Under the pieces are notes generated by a model. It made no database searches, was not told the DNA's origin, and worked only from the letters and a program-made list of their open reading frames with translations. Below, piece after piece: positions 53,230-62,963 of a stretch of 64,000 nt of DNA. Positions within the stretch are counted from its first letter, which is position 1, and each line of letters starts with the position of its first letter. Origin of the DNA: Yponomeuta sedellus (taxonomy: Eukaryota > Arthropoda > Insecta > Lepidoptera > Yponomeutidae); NCBI GenBank assembly GCA_934045075.1, contig OW203722.1, positions 24,225,379 to 24,289,378 on the forward strand, given 5' to 3'. Both the position numbers and the translations under genes were made by a program.

Positions 53230-54427
53230 CTTTTATTTATATATATATAAAGCTACAATCCGATATACTCACTGACTGATCTAACATCCATACGTTTTCT
53301 CGGAAACGGTAAGATTTTGACGAAAATGACGTATGAGAAAGTTGTAGGAAATGTATGAATTACAGCCATCCTATGAAGCCGATTTTTGAATTTCGAACGC
53401 GTTCCACTACGCGAAGGTGCTAACTCTGTAGTTTACCGGCCGATTTGGATGAAATTTTGATAGAATGGTGATATAGTGATCCGATTGAAAAAAAAAATTT
53501 TGGTTGTTCGAAATTCAAAATGGCGGCGCAGATATAGCCGACCGCAAAATCGACCTTTGCGCAAAAAAGTCGGCAGCCAACTGGGCATATGCTGGAGATA
53601 TGCCGTAAACGGCATCGCGTTGCCAAAGGACCCAGGTATATGAGAAAAATCCGACATCTTGGAATTTCAAGATGGCGGCCGAGATATTGATGATTGAAAA
53701 TGACAATTTTTGTATGGAGATTTAGTACTAAAATTGACTTTTCAACAGAGAAATGGGACAAACTTGCGAGGCCGGAGGCCGAGCTCCGCAAAGCGGGCAC
53801 AAAAAGTTTTGCCGCGGCGAGGCCGAAGCCCGAGCTCCGTTTAGGCCGAGGCCGAAGGCCGAGACGATTCAGGTTACGGCGCACAAGTACCAGCGCAAAA
53901 GCAAAAAGGGACAAACTTGCGAGGCCGGAGGCCGAGCTCCGCGGAGCGAGCACGAGGAACTCCGCCGCGGCGAGGCCGAAGGCCGAGCTCCGTTTAGGCC
54001 GAGTCCGAAGGCCGAGACCATACAGGTTACGGCGCACAAGTACCAGCGCAAAAGCAAAATGGGACAAACTTGCGAGGCCGGAGGCCGAGCTCCGCGAAGC
54101 GGGCACGAGGAACCCCGCCGCGGCGAGTCCGAAGGCCGAGACCGTTCAATTTACGGTGCATAAGCACCAGCGCAAGAGCAAAGAGGGACAAACTTGCGAG
54201 GCCGGAGGCCGAGCTCCGCGGAGCGGGCACGAGGAACCCCGCCGCGGCGAGGCCGAAGGCCGAGCTCCGTCCAGGCCGAGGCCGAAGGCCGAGACCATAC
54301 ATGTTCCCATGCAACAATTCACTACAATACGTGTCTAGCGAGGCCCTAGGCCGAGCGCCGCGGAGAGCGGAGCTCGGAGCGGCTGGGGGTTGGCGCGCGT
54401 AAGCGCGCAGGGGGCTCGCCCCCTAGT
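53230..54427 (+). mobile_element. Possible Helitron-like insert
   Basis: TTTATATATATATAAAGC at the left, and a GC stem (GCGCGCGTAAGCGCGC, GGGGGCTCGCCCC) followed by CTAGT at 54423, resemble Helitron ends. It lies wholly inside the inverted-repeat element. The terminal hairpin touches CTAG rather than lying ten bases away, so the call is weak. Confidence 0.35.
53755..54340 (+). repeat. GC-rich 153-bp tandem repeat, about 3.5 units
   Basis: GGGACAAACTTGCGAGGCCG starts at 53755, 53908, 54061 and 54185. The first two periods are 153 bp, the third is 124 bp after a deletion. Each unit is built from GGCCGAAGGCCGAG and GAGCTCCGCGGAGCG submotifs. Because 153 is divisible by three, long frames stay open on both strands. 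Confidence 0.85.
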
Positions 54428-55272
54428 CTTTCTTTTAAGACTTGACTCTTAACTCATAATTTTTATCCAATTTAATATCAACCGCCGCCTTAATCAATCA
54501 ATCACAGCACCAAAATAAATCACATTCCCTCCACTATTGACCGCTGACAGTTCTATGGATTCGTTCAGACTTTTTTGTAAAAACGGCACTTGTCCATGGA
54601 CAAGTGCCGTTTTAGTAATTATGCTAGATAAAAAGATCGACTTTTGAACCACGAAATAAGCAGTGACAAGTGCCTGTTTTACACAGACGGTGTAAAACAG
54701 TACTGGCAACACAATAAAGAAAAAAAACATTTTTGGAGCCCGAGCTCCGCGGAGCGGGCACGAGGAACCCCGCCGCGGCGAGGCCGAAGGCCGAGCTCCG
54801 TCCAGGCCGAGGCCGAAGGCCGAGACCATACATGTTCCCATGCAACAATTCACTACAATACGTGTCTAGCGAGGCCCTAGGCCGAGCGCCGCGGAGAGCG
54901 GAGCTCGGAGCGGCTGGGGGTTGGCGCGCGTAAGCGCGCAGGGGGCTCGCCCCCTAGTCTTTCTTTTAAGACTTGACTCTTCACTCATAATTTTTATCCA
55001 ATTTAATATCAACCGCCGCCTTAATCAATCAATCACAGCACCAAAATAAATCACATTCCCTCCACTATTGACCGCTGACAGTTCTATGGATTCGTTCAGA
55101 CTTTTTTGTAAAAACGGCACTTGTCCATGGACAAGTGCCGTTTTAGTAATTATGCTAGATAAAAAGATCGACTTTTGAACCACGAAATAAGCAGTGACAA
55201 GTGCCTGTTTTACACAGACGGTGTAAAACAGTACTGGCAACACAATAAAGAAAAAAAACATTTTTGGATGAA
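54211..55272 (+). repeat. 531-bp head-to-tail duplication
   Basis: 54211-54741 and 54742-55272 are nearly identical; I noticed one substitution (AACTCATA against CACTCATA). Each unit includes the GC-rich end, CTAGT, and a 34-nt perfect palindrome around CCATGG. Confidence 0.85.
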
Positions 55273-55309
55273 AAATGGGACAAGTGCCCTTTTAGTATTT
55301 AGGCATTCT

Positions 55310-55717
55310 TAAAAGGAATGTTTTGTTTCTGCTGTCACAATGCAGGTCCCAATCGCGTATGCATGCCGCTGTAAAGAGAATGGGTTAATTTCATTAATCC
55401 ACAATCCATTACTGGATTACGCCACTGGAGATTGTGTTAGGAGCGGTGCATTATTAAGCCGATATTCCTGTGTTACCGCGCTACATGTAACATGGGAGAA
55501 CAGTTCTTCTTTCAAAGAAGGTAATTTGTTTAACGGATTCGTGAATTCACGTGCATTATATGCTGAGCCACAAAATTGTCATCATGTAGCATAATATTAC
55601 TTCCATTAGCAAAATATCATCTATGACTACAAAGCATAATAATACCCATACATAACTGCATTTGAAAATATTTATTCGCTAATCTAATACGCTATGAGTG
55701 CCTCAGGTGCTGAAATA
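55310..55717. other. Single-copy-looking DNA
   Basis: An 84-codon frame at 55340-55594 has no recognisable motif. No gene is supported. Confidence 0.3.
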
Positions 55718-56045
55718 TGTACCTCAGCGCTTGAAATTGCCAATCCGCAGTGAGTTTTTCTGGTTGTCTTTTGTTCTTTCACGGGTCGCATGGCCAGTAT
55801 TATTTTCTGCAGTTTATATTTACGTTATAGCTTCCGAGACAAATGTCATTTACATTTTGTTCTGAATTCAACATTATGTTAGACTGGTATTAAGAAATAA
55901 AAAGCTTTTCTTTTATAACTAATGTTCAAATACGTCAGCGCTTGAAATTGCCAATCCGCGGTGGGCACGCGTGGTAATTAAGCCCATATTCTCTCTCTAA
56001 GAGAAAGCCTGTGCCCTGCAGTGGGGTGTTTATAGGCTACAAAAA
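55718..56045 (+). mobile_element. SINE E1 tail, split
   Basis: CCTCAGCGCTTGAAATTGCC AATCCGC appears at 55721 and again at 55937 (GTCAGCGCTTGAAATTGCCA). The second copy continues to GTGCCCTGCAGTGGGGTG. Either two insertions, or one duplicated around about 185 bp. Confidence 0.65.
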
Positions 56046-56065
56046 AATATAATGAGGTTTATTTC

Positions 56066-56225
56066 GAAAAATCTATTTAGAGGCTAAAAATTCAACCCAT
56101 GCCGGGATTCGAACCCGCGACCTCCGGCCATCCGTGCCAGCGCTCTTCCAACTGAGCTAATGGGCGACTCACCGGCATCAGAGAAATTTCGAACCTCTTT
56201 ACAATACTCTCTGTATTACGTATCT
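56066..56225 (+). mobile_element. Retroposon A, 5' part
   Basis: AAAATCTATTTAGAGGC, the antisense tRNA-like core and ACTCTCTGTATTACGTA. The 3' end is missing. Confidence 0.75.
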
Positions 56226-56585
56226 GTTTATTTCGATCAACAAACTATTTTCCTCTTCATTGTAAAATATTCTGTTAGGTATGGAACGTTTCACATAAGA
56301 CATTGTCATATTGGGAAAACGATCGAAGTTGCCTCTGGTCATTCCTCGTTCGAGTCGTGACATTTCACGTTGTGTATCGAGTCCGATAAATCAGAATCCA
56401 ACAGCAATGCTTCGGCGAGATGTCAAAGTTCAGCCCCAATAGTCCACTATTGTGACAATACTCAGTCCATTGTATAGTGGTACAGTCACTAAAAGAACAC
56501 ATAAACGCCAAGAAATAGTAAATTTTAATTACCCTTACTATCAACGTTTTTTAAAGTTGTGGCAACATCTGTTAGCTTTAAGACT
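56226..56585. other. Single-copy-looking DNA
   Basis: Nothing supported. Confidence 0.25.
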
Positions 56586-57085
56586 ATAATAAATAAATAT
56601 TCATGGACATATTACACAGATCTTGTTAGCCCTATACTAAGCAGAACTAAATGACTTGTTTTACAGGTGCTAACTCAACGATAGATTTAATACAATAAAT
56701 GTATTATTTATACATTTATTGTATTAAATCTATCGTTATATATATAATTGACCTCTGTGGCGTAACGGTAGCGCGTCTGCCTACCATGCAAGAGGTCCCG
56801 GGTTCGAATCCCGGCTGGGAACAAAAAAAAACCCAGGTCTTGGATGTTTACATGTTTGTGATGTCGTTGTTTCTGGTTCCCACGACACAGGGTATCCTAG
56901 TGTGGGGCCAGAAGCAATGTATGTGCCAGTATGTAAATGTTATGTTATGTTATATATATATTATATCATCCAAGACCCGAGACAAACTAGAAAAGTTCGT
57001 TTCCTAGTTTGACCCGTCCGGGGATCGAACCCGAGACCTTCGGTTTTAGAGTCGGCGTGCCAAGCCGCTGCGCCACCGAGGCCGT
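56586..57085 (-). mobile_element. SINE B split by SINE C, with a duplicated inverted piece
   Basis: The tail lies at 56586-56704 and the tRNA-like head at 56965-57085 (minus strand CGGTGGCGCAGCGGCTTGGC, GGTTCGATCCCCGG). At the break, 28 bases of the tail are repeated in inverted orientation (56710-56737) before SINE C begins. Confidence 0.75.
56745..56960 (+). mobile_element. SINE C, full length
   Basis: The head GACCTCTGTGGCGTAACGG, GCGTCTGCCTACCATGCAAG and GGGTTCGAATCCCGG carries both Pol III boxes. The tail CCAGGTCTTGGATGTTTACA to AGCAATGTATGTGCC ends in a TATGT repeat. It has no acceptor-stem pairing, so it is not a working tRNA gene. Confidence 0.8.
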
Positions 57086-57589
57086 CGAAATATTCATTAG
57101 TATGTACTGAATGTTGTACCTTGTAGCAAAAGCAGTTGAATACTTTTTTCCGATAATGCGTTCTCAGTCTTAAGTCTGACGAAATAACTTTTGCACAAAA
57201 GTCACGAGACATACATTCAAAGTCTATACTGTACACGGGCAAGAATGCAAGATAACATGTTTGAACTGTTTACGGATATCAGCGATTGCTTTCGTCCCAA
57301 AAACGGCGCACAATACGAAGTTAAGACATTTAAAGCCTGCGATTGCACAATGTTAATGAGACACAATCACGCAGCTACAGTAATTTAAACCGCTCACCAA
57401 TTAATTAAAAAGTAAACGTTTTATAAGGCCCACACACAGTACAGTTAAAGGTTTAATTACAAAAAGTAATTAAACATATCGAAATCGCAATGAGGCGTTC
57501 TTTAATCAAACCCAAAACGACTCAAGCACCAAAATTTATTTGCCGCTTACGTATAAAACAAAAATACATTTATCATCGCACGCAGTAAC
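57086..57589. other. Single-copy-looking DNA
   Basis: A 65-codon frame at 57191-57388 has a protein-like cysteine-containing stretch but no motif I can name. Nothing else is seen. Confidence 0.3.
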
Positions 57590-57805
57590 AATTATGTCTG
57601 TTTTATTATGTTTCTTTTATTTATTTGAGTCTTTGACTAATTAGGAATTATTATTAACTTAAGGAATGAGTGTACTATTTACAAATAAATCCGACTCTCC
57701 AAGGTTTGCTGGAAGAAATCTCTTACAGAGATAAGCTCGCCTTTGTACATGTTATTTCTTATGTAATGTCCTTTTTAATGTTTCGTGTGCAATAAAGTAC
57801 AATTA
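57590..57805 (+). repeat. LINE tail T
   Basis: AGGTTTGCTGGAAGAAATCT, AGAGATAAGCTCGCCTTTGT and TTTCGTGTGCAATAAAG. This widely shared 3' end has a poly-A signal and is familiar from moth genomes. Confidence 0.65.
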
Positions 57806-58384
57806 TTATTTAATCATTAAAATAATAGCCACAGTATTCCTTTAAAAACACTAATTCTTAATGTCGGTTATGCCACATTGTCTCAAGGCCTTAAGTGGAG
57901 ACTCTTAAGGAGGAATTCCCATACAAAGTTAGTTTGGTTTTTATTTACGAACGACATACCGCATCGCTTTGAAACTTTGCCAATACATTTAGGGGACACA
58001 AAGCGAGGTTTGATTGTGCTTACATTTTAGAATAATGAAATAAAAAAACATTATTGTTTCATAAAAACGTTTCATAGAAACCATACTCAAGGCTATAATT
58101 TGTCTTTGAGAAGTTTATTTCCTTTTCTACGTACGAGAAACCTCAATTTGTGCCGTCGAAGTGCACTGGCAAAGTTTTATTTGAATTGGTCATGTCTTTT
58201 GTAAATAAAAACCATACTATGATAGATAAATCATTTATTTAACGACACAAAACTTTAAAAAATAACAAAGGCATACATGAACATAAAATATAACATAAAG
58301 GAAATATATTACATGCATACAAGAAAAGAAAAAGAACTAACAGAACACGTTTCAAACACTGATTACATTTACATACGCTGTATA
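57806..58384. other. AT-rich DNA without a recognised gene
   Basis: Nothing supported. Confidence 0.25.
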
Positions 58385-58680
58385 GAATCAGGCGTTACTT
58401 TGCGGAAATCCATAATAGCATTAAAAAGTTAAAATTACTTTGCTGAATTCCGCCAAAAATCCCACAAGCACCATGCGGCTAGCTAATGCACCGCCCTCCC
58501 TCCCACTTTTTCAAGCAGAAGCAAGACACGAATACACCACCACCAACACCAATACTTGTGTGAGAAAACACGCGACGCGTTTCGCCTCTAACACGAGGCA
58601 TCCTCAGGCTCCCAAATGCAAGTGCACTTGCATTTGGGAGCCTTAATTTTAACTTTTTAATGCTATTTACATACGCTTAA
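58385..58680 (-). repeat. Repeat H, single-unit copy
   Basis: The minus strand reads CACACAAGTATTGGTGTTGG, AGTGGGAGGGAGGGCGGTGC, GCATGGTGCTTGTGGG and GGCGGAATTCAGCAAAGTAA. Outside the H match, a 38-nt perfect palindrome occupies 58606-58643, followed by another TTAACTTTTTAATGCTA. Confidence 0.7.
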
Positions 58681-58741
58681 AAACAATAAAACAGAACATC
58701 ACAAACGTATGTATGGTTTAAAGTATGAGTATATTGTACAT

Positions 58742-59090
58742 CGATATCAACCTTTGTATGTCCCCTATGCTGGGGCATGGGTATCTTTCAGCATCGCAGG
58801 AAAGGTAGGCCATACTCCCCCACGGGGGCCAAGTCCGGGTTGGTGGAGGATTGTAAGACAGTGGCGTGCCTTACTGTGAAGTTATCAATCCGCCCAGAAG
58901 GCCTCTGATATGGCTTAACGACTGCCACTACATGACATATCACGTGTCTTGCGAAGCACGGCACCGCTCGGAAAATAAGCCACAAGCGGTATTCACGAGA
59001 CGGTCACCCATCCCGCGCCTGAACACGCCTGTTGTTGCTTAACTCAAGTGATTGATTCCGATCACTTAGTTCGACTAGAGCACGAGTGCT
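58742..59090 (-). mobile_element. 5S SINE, near full length
   Basis: The minus strand reads AGTGATCGGAATCAATCAC, TTAAGCAACAACAGGCGTG, CGGGATGGGTGACCGTCTC and ends GGGGACATACAAAGGTTGAT. Confidence 0.8.
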
Positions 59091-59518
59091 TTGTTGTACT
59101 CTACGTTTTATTTTAAGTTTATTTGATTCCTGGTGTACATACAATATAGAACATTCTATGTAAATTTGTATGGGTATTGCCCCTTAAGGAGTCGCCCTAA
59201 ACAAAAAACGGCAGCGTTTCGTTTTTAATCGATCCAATGGCAATTAACCCGTCCGGTGCCGCTCAATTGCAAGTTACGAGTATTGAGTGACTCGATATGG
59301 CGCGAGCGTTTTTATTTTTGCTTTCTTTTGTATGTTTATGGCACGGCTGTACAAGGAGCGGTGTTACGCGTCCGGCAATTTATGTGATATTGTGTTATGG
59401 ATATGACGACAGACGAAAATTTCGTGTGAAAGTTGTATTGGGCTTAAATGGAGAGTGTAGAATGTTATATTAAATAGGTTTTACTACGCTTTTTATATTG
59501 TTTTATTTCAATACCTCT
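59091..59518. other. Single-copy block
   Basis: 59190-59330 is richer in CpG (GCAGCGTTTCG, CCGTCCGGTGCCGC) with an ATCGAT site. Possible conserved noncoding sequence. No coding frame. Confidence 0.3.
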
Positions 59519-59635
59519 CAAATATCTCGGCGCTTGAAATTGCCAATCCACGGCTAGCACGTGTGGTAATTATGCCCACACTCTCTCTGAGAGAAGGCAT
59601 GTGCCCTGCAGTGGGACGTTTATAAGCTAAATAAA
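59519..59635 (+). mobile_element. SINE E1 tail
   Basis: ATCTCGGCGCTTGAAATTGC, GTGTGGTAATTATGCCCACA, CTCTCTCTGAGAGAAGGC and GTGCCCTGCAGTGGGACGTT. Confidence 0.7.
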
Positions 59636-59835
59636 AATGGGGCAAAGAAATTATTGTAATGGTAACAGCAGCTTAAATGAACAAGAAAATAAATTTAAGT
59701 AATTTTACAAACAGCAACGCTTCCCACGATTTTGAGAAAAAAAGAAAGATTTCAGAGAGATGGAATATTTGAACTATTACTCATAATTAATTAATACACA
59801 ATTTTTAGAGTGTGAATTTTGTATTTCTCAGGTAT

Positions 59836-60383
59836 TTTAAAAACCTATTTAGAGGCTAAAAATTTCACCCATGCCGGGATTCGAACCCGCAACCTCTGGC
59901 TATCCGTGCCAGCGCTATACCAATTGAGCCAATGGGCGACTCACCGGCATCAGTGAAATTTCGAACCTCTTTACACTATTCTCTGTATTACGTACAGGCA
60001 GCGACATCTGGCTTAAGCAAATTGCATCACTTACAGCCCCGACTACCTACTTTGCAGTTAGGTTTCACATCAGAACGATATCACTGTACCCACATGATTA
60101 TACTATTTTTATTTTTAATGCACTAACCCGTGCTAAGGACCAATTTAAAAACCTATTTAGAGGCTAAAAATTTCACCCATGCCGGGATTCGAACCCGCAA
60201 CCTCTGGCTATCCGTGCCAGCGCTCTTTCCAACTGAGCTAATGGGCGACTCACCGGAATCAGTGAAATTTCGAACCTCTTTACACTATTCTGTGTATTAC
60301 GGCATGGGTGGAATTTTTAGCCTCTAAATAGGTTTTTAAAATTGACCTTAGCACGGGTTAGTGCATTAAAAATAAAAACAGTG
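59836..60383 (+). mobile_element. Retroposon A, compound copy with one target duplication
   Basis: TTTCTCAGGTAT lies at 59824-59835 and 60384-60395. Between them are a 5' part (59836-60067), an inverted 3' end (60098-60142), a second 5' part (60143-60300) and a proper 3' arm with A-rich tail (60301-60383). A single duplication around the compound suggests that it inserted as one unit or grew by template switching. Confidence 0.8.
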
Positions 60384-60441
60384 TTTCTCAGGTATGTCAA
60401 CAACTCCCCTCTCCCTCTAGAAGAATTCTAGAAGAAGAACT

Positions 60442-60505
60442 AAGAAATAATGGTGGCTCTGATAGGTGAGGGACTCCTCACCTATCAGAGCCACCATTAT
60501 TTCTT
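60442..60505. repeat. Perfect hairpin, 30-bp arms, 4-base loop
   Basis: AAGAAATAATGGTGGCTCTG ATAGGTGAGG (60442-60471) is exactly complementary to 60476-60505 around the loop GACT. Confidence 0.9.
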
Positions 60506-60797
60506 TGCTTGTAATTAATTATTGTTTATTTGTATCGTTTTTTTAGCTTAGCTTAGCCTAACTTAATATCTTAAGAAAATTATTAATCTTTACGAGTTAA
60601 TTCGCCTTCTTGAAGGTCTCTATCAAGAACAACTATTCTGTTTCACGGATAAAGATCACGAACCTAGCTTCACCCCGCGTCGCGTTTTATGATTTATGTC
60701 GCTTGTCCCGAGGATGCTAGTGGCGCCAACTAAAAATCTGCAAAAGGTCTATATCGGGTTCCGTAGTCCATAAGGAACCATTTAGGAGTCTGAGTGT

Positions 60798-60905
60798 ATT
60801 TTCACGTTTGTGACGATCTTGCCTGGTTACTATAGTAGAGGGTATCCTAGTTTGGGACCAGGTCTAGTGATTGTGTTGTATGGAAGTTATCATTATTATT
60901 TTAGG
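60798..60905 (+). mobile_element. SINE D tail
   Basis: TTTTCACGTTTGTGACGATC, TTGCCTGGTTACTATAG, GGTATCCTAGTTTGGGACC and GTGATTGTGTTGTATGGAAG. Confidence 0.6.
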
Positions 60906-61289
60906 TTTGCCATGTCTGTCCGCTGCCCTACATTGCGCGTGATTCAACACGCACTGGGCCGATTTTTTGTCTTATTTTGTATGAAAAAAAATCCTTCAAC
61001 TGTCGTTTATGCCCCAGCTTAGACGCGGCAGTCAGTGTTACGCAAACGCTTATATGCGTCCACTCAGAATAAAACAGAGGTTTAATTCTGTTGCGTTAAA
61101 GGCGACTGTTATTAAAAAGACGGTTTTGTGTCAGTTAAAATATATTTTTAAAACCAGAATTACAAAGAAAAAGCATCTATTGTATGAAAAAAGCTTTATT
61201 ACAGCTATTGATCGCCAACAGCGACTTTGCAACAAAAATGAAAAGGTAAGTCAACGATGCACGGTACGTTGATTGATTATGGTATAAAA
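60906..61289. other. Single-copy-looking DNA
   Basis: An 87-codon frame (61009-61272) contains an AAAAGGTAAGTC that could be a splice donor at 61244-61250. There is no recognised motif and I do not call a gene. Confidence 0.25.
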
Positions 61290-61985
61290 TGGTGTCTCCC
61301 CCAAATGAATGAGACAATTGGGATTTTACTCGTCAATTCGAACATCCTGTACCATAGTTAGTTAGTTAGTTAGACCTGACATTTCCGCACTTAGCCTCAT
61401 AGTTGGGCCATTGTACGTAGCAAGCGCTGAGGTACGCTAACACCTCAGACACTAGGGTTTCCTTACGATGTTTTCCTTCAACGTCAGCGAGTAGTATTAC
61501 TACTATAATTTCACAAATGTACATAACTTAGAAAATAAAGTCATTGGTACATGCCGGGGTTCGAACCCACGACCTCCCGATTGAGAAGCCGGCGTTCTAC
61601 ACCGCTCCGCTACCACCGCACTCATCCTTTACCATGAGGAAGGCTTTGAGATCACAAAAATATATCACCTGATCTAATGCTTCATGCTCCTACAGCCGAT
61701 ATTTTTGTTGTTGTTTGAGGTCACCATAGTAAAATATTAATAGACACTCTATTCTTTCACGTTTAAAGTAATTTTGGCAATGACCTTGTAAAGATTAGTC
61801 AACTGTGGACAATATTCCACAGTTGGGATCTTACTCTTTCTTCAATTCGAACATCCTTTGCCATAAGGCAGGCTTTGCAAAGCAATCGTAAAAATATCAC
61901 ACGCTCCAATGCTCCATGGTCCTACAGCTAACTTTTTTTTGTCATTCGATGTGGTCACCATAGTTAAAGTTATTAGACAGATAGA
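61290..61985 (+). repeat. Repeat K, two tandem copies, first split by SINE E1
   Basis: Copy 1 (61300-61355 plus 61636-61750) and copy 2 (61810-61985) share TTGGGAT(T/C)TTACTC, TCAATTCGAACATCCT, AAGGCAGGCTTTG-like, ATGCTCC(A/T)..GTCCTACAGC and GGTCACCATAGT. They are diverged direct repeats about 510 bp apart, or 240 bp without the SINE. Confidence 0.65.
61356..61622 (-). mobile_element. SINE E1 nested in repeat K
   Basis: The minus strand has a good tRNA-like head (GCGGTGGTAGCGGAGCGGTG, GGGTTCGAACCCCGG), body and GCGTACCTCAGCGCTTG before the tail is lost. CATCCTGTACCAT (61343-61355) and CATCCTTTACCAT (61623-61635) are the target duplication with one mismatch. A (GTTA)n lies at the 3' side. 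Confidence 0.75.
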
Positions 61986-62114
61986 CAGATCTGAACGTGC
62001 AGAACCCCCTCTTTTCGCGATTGTGTTGGTCCCCGCATAATGTTCCGGCTCTGCCTTCTGCAAATCCTATTTTATCTTTGACGCGGGTGACGGCGTTTTT
62101 TCCGTCTCACTAAG

Positions 62115-62313
62115 AAGTTTGGTCTGCAAAATAAGAGGTTTACCCGGCGGCTTATTTCTGCGCGAAGGATATTACGTTCCGAGATTACAATCTTCCGGAA
62201 CCCTTTCTGTCGACGTCACTGTAGTTCTGCCAAAATATGATGACCCCCTTCTTTTTGGCGAAATATCGAGTGGTAAAAAACCAGCGCTGACATCGGTAGG
62301 TGGCGTCTTTAAT
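62115..62313 (+). CDS. Candidate internal exon, unknown gene
   Basis: A pyrimidine-rich acceptor (TTTTTTCCGTCTCACTAAG) ends at 62114 and a GTAAGT donor starts at 62314. In the second frame all 66 codons are open, including GYYVPRLQSSGTLSVDVTVV and LLFGEISSGKKPALTSVGG. Composition is protein-like. The family is not recognised and no neighbouring exon is visible. Confidence 0.3.
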
Positions 62314-62607
62314 GTAAGTACCTTTACATTCCAACTGCAAAAGGATGGATGGATGGATCCGGTTTGATCTCGGCAATAGGGAATTTCAATACTCTACTTC
62401 GGGGAAATGCGAATAAATGTATGACAAAGTTGACGGGCGATATTATTGTTATTTGCTGCAGATATGCGGGTTGGTAGACGGTATCGGGGCAACGTAATAT
62501 TGCAGTTATTGAGAATTATTGGAAATCATTTAAGGCTCAACGCCATAGAGATTAAAATAACTATGTAGAATTTATTTTGGTACACTTTAAACGCTCGCTC
62601 GCTTGTA

Positions 62608-62963
62608 GCGCCCGAGGCCTATGCGAATCGAGTGATTGGAATCAATCACTTGGTTAAGCAACAACAGGCGCGGTCAGGTACGGGATGGGTGAGCGTCCCG
62701 TGACTACCGCTAGTGGCATTTTTCCGAGCGCTTTCGTGCTTCGCAAGGCACGTTAAGCCATTGGTACCGGCTGTCATATAATGACAGTCGTTAAGCCATG
62801 TCAGAGGCCTTATGGGCGGCTTGATAACTTCTGACAGTAAGGCCCGCCACTGTCTTAAAATCCTCCACCAACCCGGACTTGGCCCCCGTGGTGGAGTATG
62901 GCCTAACCTTCCTGCGACGCAGGAAGAGACCCGTGCCCCAGCAGTGGGGACAACAAGGATTGT
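62608..62963 (+). mobile_element. 5S SINE, best preserved full-length copy
   Basis: Head GCGAATCGAGTGATTGGAAT, CACTTGGTTAAGCAACAACA and GGGATGGGTGAGCG (one change in the box C-like motif). The body GCTTCGCAAGGCACGTTAAG and CCAACCCGGACTTGGCCCCC follows, and the end is GTGGGGACAACAAGGATTG. Confidence 0.85.

Larger units (their letters stand above)
52777..55309. mobile_element. 2.5-kb DNA element with 31-bp perfect terminal inverted repeats
   Basis: The left end AGAATGCCTAAATACTAAAA to CACTTGTC (52777-52807) is exactly complementary to 55279-55309. The core GGACAAGTGCCC or close variants recur inside, near 52989, 53031, 54584-54608, 54663, 55115-55139 and 55196. That pattern is expected of transposase-binding subterminal repeats. 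No transposase is encoded. No target-site duplication could be recognised, so the superfamily is open. It carries the 153-bp and 531-bp repeats listed separately. Confidence 0.75.

Noticed and set aside
53420..54106. 228-codon open frame on the minus strand and 214-codon frame on the plus strand
   Set aside because: Both cross the GC-rich 153-bp tandem repeat. The frames mirror each other and have no known domain; stop-free runs follow from the composition.
56749..56822. Possible functional tRNA gene
   Set aside because: A and B boxes are good but the acceptor arms do not pair and the sequence continues as SINE C.
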